A DNA stretch of 64,000 nucleotides from Legionella lansingensis (GTDB lineage Bacteria > Pseudomonadota > Gammaproteobacteria > Legionellales > Legionellaceae): assembly GCF_900187355.1 (NCBI RefSeq), contig NZ_LT906451.1, forward strand, positions 372,501 through 436,500. The letters run 5' to 3'. The notes beneath the pieces were generated by a model, which searched no databases, was not told the origin of the DNA, and was given only the letters and a program-made list of their open reading frames with translations. This document shows positions 28,079-35,899 of this stretch, piece by piece. The position numbers and the translations under genes are program-made. Within the stretch, counting starts at the first letter, position 1, and the number at the start of each line of letters is the position of its first letter.

Positions 28079-28537
28079 ATGAAACAGACCATTCAAGTAA
28101 AAATTCTGGATGAACGTATTGGCAAAACGATTGAATTACCTCATTACGCAACACCAGGCTCTGCAGGACTTGATCTGCGTGTTTGCACGGATCATCCTAT
28201 TCAAATCGCCTCCCAGGAAACGGTTTTATTGCCGACAGGTCTGGCGATTCACATCATGGATCCCAAGCTTGCAGCAGTTATTTTGCCTCGTTCTGGTCTA
28301 GGCCATAAGCATGGGATTGTTTTGGGTAATTTAGTGGGCTTGATTGATTCGGACTATCAAGGTGAACTCAAAATTTCTTGTTGGAATCGAAACCACGAAC
28401 ACTTTACCGTCAATCCCGGTGATCGGATTGCGCAATTGGTTTTTCTTCCAGTGGTTCAAGCGCATTTTGAGATTGTTGACTCATTTACCGAAAGCAGTCG
28501 TGGCGAAAGTGGTTTTGGGAGCTCAGGGAGGCAGTAG
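28079..28537 (+). CDS. dut: Deoxyuridine 5'-triphosphate nucleotidohydrolase
   Basis: A 152-aa trimeric dUTPase, hydrolysing dUTP to dUMP and pyrophosphate to keep uracil out of DNA. The five motifs are in order: [38 protein letters not shown] with the following RIAQLVF, and the C-terminal [10 protein letters not shown] arm that closes the active site. It lies between coaBC and algC in one unit. Confidence 0.97.
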   Translation: MKQTIQVKILDERIGKTIELPHYATPGSAGLDLRVCTDHPIQIASQETVLLPTGLAIHIMDPKLAAVILPRSGLGHKHGIVLGNLVGLIDSDYQGELKISCWNRNHEHFTVNPGDRIAQLVFLPVVQAHFEIVDSFTESSRGESGFGSSGRQ

Positions 28538-28539
28538 TT

Positions 28540-29928
28540 GTGATGTACAGGCAAAGAGAGGTTGAGCGCTCGGTTTTTAGAGCATATGACATTCGCGGCA
28601 TCGTTGGCAAACAATTGGATGAGGATGCTTTTTATACCATTGGTTTGGCGATTGGCTGTCGTTTACATGAATTAAAGCGCAATAAAATTTTTGTGGCGCG
28701 TGATGGGCGACTAACGAGTGAGCGTCTCGCAAAAGCGATCCAACAAGGATTAATGGAAAGTGGTATTACCGTTTTGGATTTAGATGCTGTGGCGACCCCC
28801 GTGCTTTATTATGCTACCCATACGCAAGACGTTGACAGTGGTTTGATTGTGACAGGCAGTCATAATCCTGCGGATTATAATGGCATTAAGATCGTGTTGG
28901 CTGGAAAAACACTGGTACAAAATGATATCGATAGCCTGTATGAAATGGTACTCGCTAAAAGGCGCCAGCCAGGACAGGGAGAATATTTGACCTTTGATAT
29001 CATGGACAACTATTGTCAGCGTATTTTGACTGATGTCAAATTGCAGCGCCCATTGAAGGTTGTCATTGATTGCGGGAATGGTATTGGTGGTTTTTTCATC
29101 CCTAAAGTGATTGCTGCCTTGGGCTGTGAAGTTTTTCCTCTCTATTGCGATGTTGACGGTCGTTTCCCTAATCATCATCCCGATCCAAGCATTGAGAAAA
29201 ATTTACAAGATTTAAAGCAAGCCGTTCTTTCTAATCAAGCCGATATAGGCATTGCTTTTGACGGTGACGCTGACAGACTTGGGGTTGTGACTGACAAGGG
29301 AGAGGTTATTTGGCCTGATCGTTTACTTATGCTTTATGCACGCCATGTCTTGGACCGGAACAAAGGGGCAACCATTGTTTACGATGTGAAGTGTTCCAGT
29401 CATTTGGGTGCTGTTATTAAAGCAACTGGCGGTATTGCCAAGATGTGTCCTACTGGGCATTCCATTGTGAAGGCTGTTATGAAAGAAGAGCAAGCCGCTT
29501 TGGCGGGAGAAATGAGTGGTCACCTGTTCTTTAAGGATCGTTGGTATGGTTTTGATGATGCTCTCTACAGTGCCTGCCGGTTGTTGGAAATTCTAAGTTT
29601 TAGCTCAATCCCAGTAAGTGAGCAATTTACAGCGGTCCCCAATAGCATCAATACACCAGAAATTAAGATCCCCATCGCTGAAGAAAAAAAATTTTCTTTC
29701 ATGCGGCGTTTTTGTGCTGAAGCGGAATTTCCTCAAGCTGAGCTCATTACCATTGATGGTTTACGCGTGGAGTTTGCTGACGGTTGGGGATTATTGCGTG
29801 CTTCCAATACCACACCATGCCTTGTAGCACGATTTGAAGCGAAGGACGAAAGAAGTCTTGAGCAAATTCAGACTCTATTTAGAGTACAACTACAACGATT
29901 GGATGGGGGGTTAGTGCTCTCTTTTTAA
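28540..29928 (+). CDS. algC: Phosphomannomutase/phosphoglucomutase
   Basis: A 462-aa alpha-D-phosphohexomutase interconverting 6-phospho and 1-phospho mannose or glucose for surface polysaccharide precursors. The phosphoserine loop is IVTGSHNPADYNG, the metal loop FDGDADRLG, the sugar loop GEMSGHLFFKDR and the C-terminal phosphate site RASNTTPCLVARFEA. Length and the coaBC-dut-algC order match Pseudomonas algC. It starts at GTG 28540 or the adjacent ATG 28543, both served by GGGAGG. The stop lies in the arm of the palindrome that took the second IS copy. Confidence 0.93.
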   Translation: MMYRQREVERSVFRAYDIRGIVGKQLDEDAFYTIGLAIGCRLHELKRNKIFVARDGRLTSERLAKAIQQGLMESGITVLDLDAVATPVLYYATHTQDVDSGLIVTGSHNPADYNGIKIVLAGKTLVQNDIDSLYEMVLAKRRQPGQGEYLTFDIMDNYCQRILTDVKLQRPLKVVIDCGNGIGGFFIPKVIAALGCEVFPLYCDVDGRFPNHHPDPSIEKNLQDLKQAVLSNQADIGIAFDGDADRLGVVTDKGEVIWPDRLLMLYARHVLDRNKGATIVYDVKCSSHLGAVIKATGGIAKMCPTGHSIVKAVMKEEQAALAGEMSGHLFFKDRWYGFDDALYSACRLLEILSFSSIPVSEQFTAVPNSINTPEIKIPIAEEKKFSFMRRFCAEAEFPQAELITIDGLRVEFADGWGLLRASNTTPCLVARFEAKDERSLEQIQTLFRVQLQRLDGGLVLSF

Positions 29929-29947
29929 AGTAGGTTGGGCCAAGGCC

Positions 29948-31392
29948 CATAGCCGTCAGGCTAAGAGTTTAAAAGCACTCTCCTTCGCAGAAGTCAAAGG
30001 TCAAAAGAGGTTTCTTTTTTGAATCTTTGATAGCAAAGAGGGAGAGATTTTCATAGAAATCATTCAAGAAATGCTTTAATCGATAAGGAGACATGAGGGC
30101 GATAATCAATCCAGTAGCCTTGGAACTTAGTTGGTGACAGGCTTTATAAAAAGAGAGTTGTTTGCCTTCTATGTTGCGCATGGGATTGCATAGCAAAAAC
30201 AAAAGCATCATTGCAATAAACTTACCATAGGTTTCAATAATCACTCGAGCAAACTTTTTAGTTTTGATAGAGTCAATATGCATTAAGGATTTACTTAATT
30301 TAAAGAGGAGTTCTACCTGCCATCGTAAAGCATACGTTTGATGAATTGCTTTATTATTGATTTGAGTTTCAGAGGTATTGGTAATATAAATAGACCAACT
30401 TTGTAAAGCCAACGATTCCTGGTTTGGTGTGGAACCACGGCGACGATGATCTTTTATAAGTCTTCTCCGCCTTTGCTCGGCAATGACTGGTGGTAATCGT
30501 TGAGCGACCAAGCGGACAGGAATTTTATGCGTTGCTCCCATAAGGACCTGCTGAGAAAAGAATGGTGCAGCATTCTCCAAGGTAACGAGTAAATCAAAAG
30601 GTTTCTTATCTTGTGTTAGAAGTTTAGTTCCGGTGAGCAAGCGGCTTATGAAGAAAGCGTTTTCTTCCATAATTTTCTTAAACGTGTTCAGTTTAAAATA
30701 ACCTAAATCCATTAAATAAAGAGCTCCTTTTTCAATAGTATTAAAATAATTATCAAAGCCCTGATCGTTATCACAGCCCGAAGTTAGAGTAAGCTCTTTT
30801 ATTTGTCCACCAAGATAATCAAACATCATTTGGATTTTCATAGCGGAACTGGATGCGGCTCCGCCACTGCCTTTAAAAAGCTCATTCAGCGCCTGATGTA
30901 AGGATATAGTACTGCTATCAATGATGTTAAGGCTACTAAATTGCTCCAATCCTTGGAGTTGAGGTAACTTTTTCATTTGAAAGTGCTTTAAACAGAATAA
31001 TGAAAAGGCTTTAAGAAATCCGGCTGTTCGTTCGTTAAATCGCTCATGTAATGATTGTTTTTTGATATAAACTTTTTGCGTTTTTACCAATCCACAGAAA
31101 AGTTCCAAATTAAAATGTTCTGAAAAACAGAGCGTTATCAATGATTTTATAAAAACACTAGGTGTCAATTTTGAACGGCGTTTCTGAAAACCTGTTTCCT
31201 TTCCTATCCGATCCGCTTCATAAGTAAAAAATTTAAAGATTTCTTGAGGAATATTTGATAGGGTATCCAGCAGCATAGAGTCCCTTTTGGTTGTTTTCCT
31301 GGCGGGAAAAAATTTAAAAGGGTACTCTAGCTTTTTTTATTATTATTTCAATAAGTTAAACAAACAATTTCTTTCTTAGCCTGACGGCTATG
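29948..31392 (-). mobile_element. IS4-family insertion sequence, copy 2 (1,445 bp, inverted)
   Basis: It has the same 19-bp terminal repeats as copy 1 (29948-29966 and 31374-31392) and the same length. It split a palindrome: AAAGTAGGTTGGGCC (29927-29941) on one side and its exact complement GGCCCAACCTACTTT (31399-31413) on the other. The immediate flanks GGCCAAGGCC and GGCCTCGGCC differ at two positions, so the target duplication is imperfect. It sits between algC and the TPR-methyltransferase gene without disrupting either. Confidence 0.95.
29969..31276 (-). CDS. IS4-family DDE transposase, copy 2
   Basis: A 435-aa transposase identical in sequence to the one at 18937-20244, with DDE residues D120, D190 and E322. 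It is intact and in the opposite orientation. Identity between the copies means the 9.7 kb between them could invert by homologous recombination. Confidence 0.95.
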   Translation of the reverse strand: MLLDTLSNIPQEIFKFFTYEADRIGKETGFQKRRSKLTPSVFIKSLITLCFSEHFNLELFCGLVKTQKVYIKKQSLHERFNERTAGFLKAFSLFCLKHFQMKKLPQLQGLEQFSSLNIIDSSTISLHQALNELFKGSGGAASSSAMKIQMMFDYLGGQIKELTLTSGCDNDQGFDNYFNTIEKGALYLMDLGYFKLNTFKKIMEENAFFISRLLTGTKLLTQDKKPFDLLVTLENAAPFFSQQVLMGATHKIPVRLVAQRLPPVIAEQRRRRLIKDHRRRGSTPNQESLALQSWSIYITNTSETQINNKAIHQTYALRWQVELLFKLSKSLMHIDSIKTKKFARVIIETYGKFIAMMLLFLLCNPMRNIEGKQLSFYKACHQLSSKATGLIIALMSPYRLKHFLNDFYENLSLFAIKDSKKKPLLTFDFCEGECF

Positions 31393-31422
31393 GGCCTCGG
31401 CCCAACCTACTTTTCGAGGCCG

Positions 31423-33135
31423 CTACTTTTGTAAAACAAACAATATTTCAGCAAGAGGAGCTTGATTTTGGTGCCTTGCTATCACTTTCTCTTCATGAAT
31501 TATCTTGAGTGAGTGCTTATCAGCCAACGCTTTGATATAGGCAGGTTGGTGAGAAAAACGAGCGGTCGCTTGTAGCTGCCAAGGTTTATCTTCACTGATC
31601 TCAACAGAAAAAATAAAATAGCCTTGGTGACTCAGACGCTCGGTTATCGCCGCCAATACACTGTCTAATTCACCAAAATAAGGAAGTACATCGGCGGCTA
31701 GAATAAGATCGTAGTTTTGCTTTTCTTGTTTGAGAAAATTGACAAGTTCAGACTCTATCAATCGATCATAGATTTCTTTCTGCTTAGCTTGCGCAAGCAT
31801 TTTAGCTGAGATATCTACACCAGTTAACGTTGTGGCAATTTCTCTTAAAATGACCCCACATAATCCTGTCCCACAACCTAAATCCAAAGCGTTTTCAACG
31901 TGAGTAATAGTTAAATGATGCAGTGTGCGCCCTATGAGTTGCGGCAAAGCATACACCAATTGCTCTTTCATGTGTTGGTCATAATAGAGGGCATAATTAT
32001 TGAATAAATTGGCGGCATACTCAGGGCAGGTCTTAGGGTTCAATTCATCATGACTTAGGGCATGCAGCATATGCTGGCTGACTTTATCAGCAGGATTGGT
32101 GGCTACTGCTCGTTCAAGCAATTTACGAGCGCGTTCCTTATCTTCCAGACGAATATAGATTGCAGCTAGATTATTTAAGGAGGCAAAGTGCTCAGGAATC
32201 TGAAGTAAAATATCTTCAAAGTGGGTAATGGCTTCACTCAAATGACCTAAAGCCATCTGAGCTACGCCCGAATTATAAAGGTATTCGATATTCTTCGGCT
32301 CTTTTTTTAATAAAACGTCATAATGCATTAATGCATTCTCAAAACGATCATGATGCATAAATGTTGCAGCCAGGTTATTGCGTGCATCAGTGTGATCATT
32401 ATCAATGGCTAAAGCCCTGGTAAAATAATCCACTGCAATTTGACCTTGATTGCGTTTTAATGCGATGACACCTAAATTAGTGAGTGCTTCAACATGGTTG
32501 TTATCCATACGCAGCACATTTTGGAAAGCTTGTTCCGCCTCATCAAGCCGATTAGCCTCTAAATTCAATACTCCAAGATAAAAATTCGCTTCCAGATGAT
32601 CATGAGATAAAGCAAGGACATTTTTAAACTGAACTTTGGCTGCAGCTAATTCATTATTGTGTAGTAACAATAAGCCTAGATTAAAATGAGCTGTAGCAAA
32701 ATCGGGTTCTGCATGCACAGCAAGGCGGTAATGATGCAAGGCTTTAAGGTACTCATTTTGAGAGGCGTAAACGGTAGCTAAATTGTGATGAGCTTGCGCG
32801 TAATTTGGCGCAAGTTCTAAGGCTTTTTCATAATATTCGATGGCTTCTTGCAATTGATGATTTTTTTTATAAGCATTGGCTAAGTTATTGTATAAACTGG
32901 CATCTTTAGGGTCCAAGTCTAAAGCCTGATGTAAAAAATGAATAGCCGTTTCAATGTCACCGAGCTGAGCATGAGCTAAACCTAGGAAATGCAATGCTTG
33001 ACTATGTTTAGGCTTTGCAGCTAACAATTTCTCATACAGCTTGATAGCCTCTGGCAATTGATTTTGCCGCTGCAGCAGATAAGCTTCCGCAAATAGAGCC
33101 TCCTCGTCTTGTTTAGTTGATTTTTTACCATTCAT
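31423..33135 (-). CDS. TPR-repeat protein with C-terminal SAM-dependent methyltransferase domain
   Basis: A 570-aa fusion. Residues about 10-350 form roughly ten tetratricopeptide repeats (W-less type, with repeated A-x-x-Y-x-x-A-L-x-L-x-P endings), a protein-binding superhelix. Residues about 375-570 are a class I methyltransferase with motif I LDLGCGTGLCG (417-427), an acidic loop LTGVDISAKML and YDLILAADVLPYFG. No signal peptide. The fusion suggests that the TPRs dock a protein substrate or partner. Substrate unknown. It is transcribed towards IS copy 2. Confidence 0.88.
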   Translation of the reverse strand: MNGKKSTKQDEEALFAEAYLLQRQNQLPEAIKLYEKLLAAKPKHSQALHFLGLAHAQLGDIETAIHFLHQALDLDPKDASLYNNLANAYKKNHQLQEAIEYYEKALELAPNYAQAHHNLATVYASQNEYLKALHHYRLAVHAEPDFATAHFNLGLLLLHNNELAAAKVQFKNVLALSHDHLEANFYLGVLNLEANRLDEAEQAFQNVLRMDNNHVEALTNLGVIALKRNQGQIAVDYFTRALAIDNDHTDARNNLAATFMHHDRFENALMHYDVLLKKEPKNIEYLYNSGVAQMALGHLSEAITHFEDILLQIPEHFASLNNLAAIYIRLEDKERARKLLERAVATNPADKVSQHMLHALSHDELNPKTCPEYAANLFNNYALYYDQHMKEQLVYALPQLIGRTLHHLTITHVENALDLGCGTGLCGVILREIATTLTGVDISAKMLAQAKQKEIYDRLIESELVNFLKQEKQNYDLILAADVLPYFGELDSVLAAITERLSHQGYFIFSVEISEDKPWQLQATARFSHQPAYIKALADKHSLKIIHEEKVIARHQNQAPLAEILFVLQK

Positions 33136-33206
33136 AGCGATGGGATTTCCATTGATAGCTTTTACTTGGTTTAGTGAAAAAAGTTAATCGCTACATTCTT
33201 CGGCTG

Positions 33207-33254
33207 ATTGTATTTTTTAATGTTAGCAGGTAATTGCGCCATTGTGCACTGTAA
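33207..33254. repeat. Duplicated rdgB fragment (outlying copy)
   Basis: About 48 bases, from GGCTGATTGTATTTTTTAAT to GTGCACTGTAATG, match 34469-34515 inside rdgB with two substitutions and one extra T. In rdgB this stretch encodes the C-terminal region around [15 protein letters not shown]. Here it lies outside any gene, a scar of duplication or recombination. The gene at 33395-34420 lies between the two copies. Confidence 0.85.
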
Positions 33255-33394
33255 TGGAAAACCGGCCAAACATTAAGTGATTTGATAGGTTTTTGCCACT
33301 ATAATATTCTCTAAATAACCTGGAGTAAGGATAACTCAGGAGTAATTAAAGTCAGGCTGACTAAACTGAGATAATTAAATCCTTCGAGAGGTGT

Positions 33395-34420
33395 ATGATG
33401 AGAGCCAAAGATGAACTCTTTTTTTATCGTGATAAAAAATTCCAAGAAAACAGTGAAAGTCTATGGGGTATCGATCTATTCGTCGAAAATACCCAGACGC
33501 CAGAAACCTTTTCAACATTTTGGGATAATATTCGTGGAAATCAGGAAAAAACTAGCTATGCTAATGCTCAGTGTAAAGCATTGAAAATGATCGCCATTAA
33601 GAATATGGTAGTCGAGTTTAAGCCCAACGAGGGATTATACATTAGGGATAAGAACGATAAAGATGTTTATGCTGTCCTTGACTTTCGAAATAGTGGTAAT
33701 GGTGAACTTAGAGGTCAAGTCTTAGCTGATGCACTTAATAAGTACATCAGTTCTAAAGAGAACGAAACTGCTTACGATGCATTAAATAACTTGCTACACA
33801 GTCATCATAACCCCACTTTTTTCAGTCAGCACGCAAAACGATTTTTGGAATTGACAGAAAGGGCTCAGGCCATTGCTTTTAAGGCTATCGATACCGTACT
33901 TGCTTGGGTTGATAAACTCAAACCTGCACAACGATATAGTCAAGAGGAGGAGCAGAATAAAGAAGAAGTCCGTAAACGATTTTTTCCAAAATTTCTAAAA
34001 GAGCTTGATAATGAAAATATCATTAATTTACAGGATAAATTGTCTAGCAATGATTTTACAGAGCAACAGTATTCTCGCGAAAGAGATGAGGCTATTCAAA
34101 GATTATTAATTTATCGAGAAACCCTATTCGATGAAACAGATACTTTAGGTATTAACCTGAAAGATAAGCGTAAAGCCAGTAAATGTCATTTTAGTGAGCA
34201 ATTGATTCAGGCTCTGGTTGAAACTAAACCTGAACCTGAACAAAGCTTCAAGGACTATATTGAAAGTTGTATCCAAAAAGCTGAGGAAAATTTAACATCT
34301 GAGGAAGTAAGTGATTGGCCAAAGGGTGTGTTCTCACACCGTTTGTATGATATTGTTAATAAAATGAAGGAAACAGAACCTGAAACACCTGAAGCAGATG
34401 AACAGCAAACACTTCTATAA
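33395..34420 (+). CDS. Unrecognised protein, possible secreted effector
   Basis: A 341-aa hydrophilic, charged, largely helical protein with no signal peptide, membrane segment or motif I recognise. The C-terminus [19 protein letters not shown] is acid-rich with a hydrophobic end, like the E-block translocation signals of many Dot/Icm substrates. A GAGAGG site precedes the ATGATG start. It is framed by two copies of an rdgB fragment, and its stop overlaps the rdgB stop by six bases in convergent orientation. The context suggests gain by insertion. Effector status is inferred. Confidence 0.65.
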   Translation: MMRAKDELFFYRDKKFQENSESLWGIDLFVENTQTPETFSTFWDNIRGNQEKTSYANAQCKALKMIAIKNMVVEFKPNEGLYIRDKNDKDVYAVLDFRNSGNGELRGQVLADALNKYISSKENETAYDALNNLLHSHHNPTFFSQHAKRFLELTERAQAIAFKAIDTVLAWVDKLKPAQRYSQEEEQNKEEVRKRFFPKFLKELDNENIINLQDKLSSNDFTEQQYSRERDEAIQRLLIYRETLFDETDTLGINLKDKRKASKCHFSEQLIQALVETKPEPEQSFKDYIESCIQKAEENLTSEEVSDWPKGVFSHRLYDIVNKMKETEPETPEADEQQTLL

Positions 34421-35011
34421 AAGAGTCATCTCAAAAAGTTGAATGCTCAGTTGTTTCAAAGCCTGTGCACGATGGCTGATTGTATTTTTAATGTTAGCAG
34501 GTAATTGTGCCATCGTGCACTGTAATGAATCCAGGAAGAAAACAGGATCATAACCAAAACCGTGATCTCCAGCTGGAATGGTGGCAATCCTACCGTCGAG
34601 TTTGCCTGTGGCAATGATCGGTGTTGGGTCATTTGCATGAGTGACTAAGGCTATAGCACAGTAAAAATATGCCTGGCGCTGCTGGTCTTTCACGCCGGTA
34701 AGGTTCTTCAACAGTAAAGAAATATTTTCGGTGTCTGTGGCCTTAGGTCCGGCGTAACGCGCGGAGTAAATCCCTGGTTCACCATGCAAAGCATCAACAA
34801 CTAAACCAGAATCATCAGCCAAAGCGGGTTTATTGCCTACCTGACTTGCATGTCTGGCTTTGATAATGGCATTTTCAATAAAGCTTAAGCCGGTTTCCTT
34901 GGGGGAAGCTATCCCTAAGGTCGCCTGAGGGATGCATTGGAAAGACTTAAGTATCGCTTCGAGTTCAGCAATTTTTCCTTTATTTGCAGTGGCTAAAATG
35001 ATTTCTTTCAT
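34415..35011 (-). CDS. rdgB: RdgB/HAM1 non-canonical purine NTP pyrophosphatase
   Basis: A 198-aa house-cleaning enzyme that hydrolyses dITP and XTP. It carries the N-terminal [13 protein letters not shown] substrate motif, [35 protein letters not shown] and the C-terminal [10 protein letters not shown]. Full length. It starts 18 bases after the stop of the SNARE-like gene on the same strand, so the two may be co-transcribed. Part of its 3' region is duplicated at 33207-33254. Confidence 0.95.
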   Translation of the reverse strand: MKEIILATANKGKIAELEAILKSFQCIPQATLGIASPKETGLSFIENAIIKARHASQVGNKPALADDSGLVVDALHGEPGIYSARYAGPKATDTENISLLLKNLTGVKDQQRQAYFYCAIALVTHANDPTPIIATGKLDGRIATIPAGDHGFGYDPVFFLDSLQCTMAQLPANIKNTISHRAQALKQLSIQLFEMTLL

Positions 35012-35029
35012 GACTCACCAGAAAAGTGT

Positions 35030-35566
35030 TTAGATAAGTGTACAAAAACGTGGCCAGCAGCTGTTTAAATCCTCAGCGGATTTTTTAAAACGAAAAGAGC
35101 TTGCTTCCAAATCTTGAGTCGTAGCTACCAGATGTTCAAGCTTCTCGCCGCGAAGTTTCGTTTTTTCAAGATTCTCTAACATGATTTGCAGTGTTTCTGC
35201 CAAATCCCGCTTGATGGTTGCAATTTTGGGATCCTCAGTATATTTATCCGGATTTTCGGCGATCTCACTCATTTCCACATTTGCTTTCAATAAGTGAAAA
35301 CTTAAATAGAGCATTTCCTTATCAGATAGCTCCTTATCAACGATGATTGCACAAACATCATTGCCGATTTTTTTAATATGTACAAAATAGCCATCCTTTT
35401 GAATTCGGTGTGTTTCGTTGTCTTCTAGCTCATCGCAAAAAGAAATAATTTCTTTCTTACGAGTCTCCAATGCTCTTTGAGCGAAAAAACGCGTCACATC
35501 ACTTCCAGGTATAACCCACTGAAAAGGGGTTTTTCCGAAACGGGTTCCTACTGCATAACACTTCAT
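35030..35566 (-). CDS. Ykt6-like R-SNARE with longin domain and CaaX box
   Basis: A 178-aa protein with the complete architecture of eukaryotic Ykt6. Residues 1-100 form a longin-like domain (MKCYAVGTRF start; YFVHIKKIGNDVCAIIVDKE resembles the Ykt6 DYLCHVYVRNDS...GVVIAD strand pair). Residues about 115-169 are an R-SNARE heptad motif with the zero-layer arginine at R139 in KLRGEKLEHLV (Ykt6: ERGEKLDDLV). The NSC end of the SNARE motif resembles the NSCC of Ykt6, and the protein finishes in CTLI, a prenylation box. C170 could take a palmitate as in Ykt6. The start at 35566 is chosen because GGGAG lies six bases before it. Presumably delivered to host cells to enter membrane fusion complexes. 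Confidence 0.85.
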   Translation of the reverse strand: MKCYAVGTRFGKTPFQWVIPGSDVTRFFAQRALETRKKEIISFCDELEDNETHRIQKDGYFVHIKKIGNDVCAIIVDKELSDKEMLYLSFHLLKANVEMSEIAENPDKYTEDPKIATIKRDLAETLQIMLENLEKTKLRGEKLEHLVATTQDLEASSFRFKKSAEDLNSCWPRFCTLI

Positions 35567-35778
35567 TATCATCTCCCTATAAAATCTCAAATCATATTAC
35601 AGTAGAAAGGATGAGAGAAATATAAAGATATGCAAAAAAATTGATGCGCCTGAGAAGTCTTTGCGCGCTATTACGTTGAGCTAGAAAGTTTTTAATATTC
35701 ACGACCGTTGTTACTTTTCTTGTATCCTTAAGTTCTTTACATTAGTATTAATCAATTGATCTGAACATAATCTTATTG

Positions 35779-35798
35779 CTTAATTTTAAGTTAATGAT
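35779..35798 (+). promoter_or_regulatory. Possible PmrA box upstream of the CE-clan-like gene
   Basis: CTTAATTTT, two bases, then GTTAATGAT resembles the tandem cTTAATatT repeat described for PmrA in Legionella effector promoters. The first half matches well; the second keeps TTAAT. It lies about 100 bases before the ATG at 35900 in a 333-base gap between divergent genes that otherwise shows no structure. Suggestive only. Confidence 0.4.
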
Positions 35799-35899
35799 TG
35801 TTCAGTACAACACTGCCTTTAGTTTAGAAACCACATAAATTATTTTTTCTCCTGAGAAGATGGGTACCCTGATCGACAACTAGATTTAGGAGTTTTCCA

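Noticed and set aside
18821-31392. Composite transposon formed by the two IS4 copies
   Set aside because: The segment between holds core genes in normal order (coaBC-dut-algC, radC), and each copy has its own local target site, so two independent insertions are simpler.
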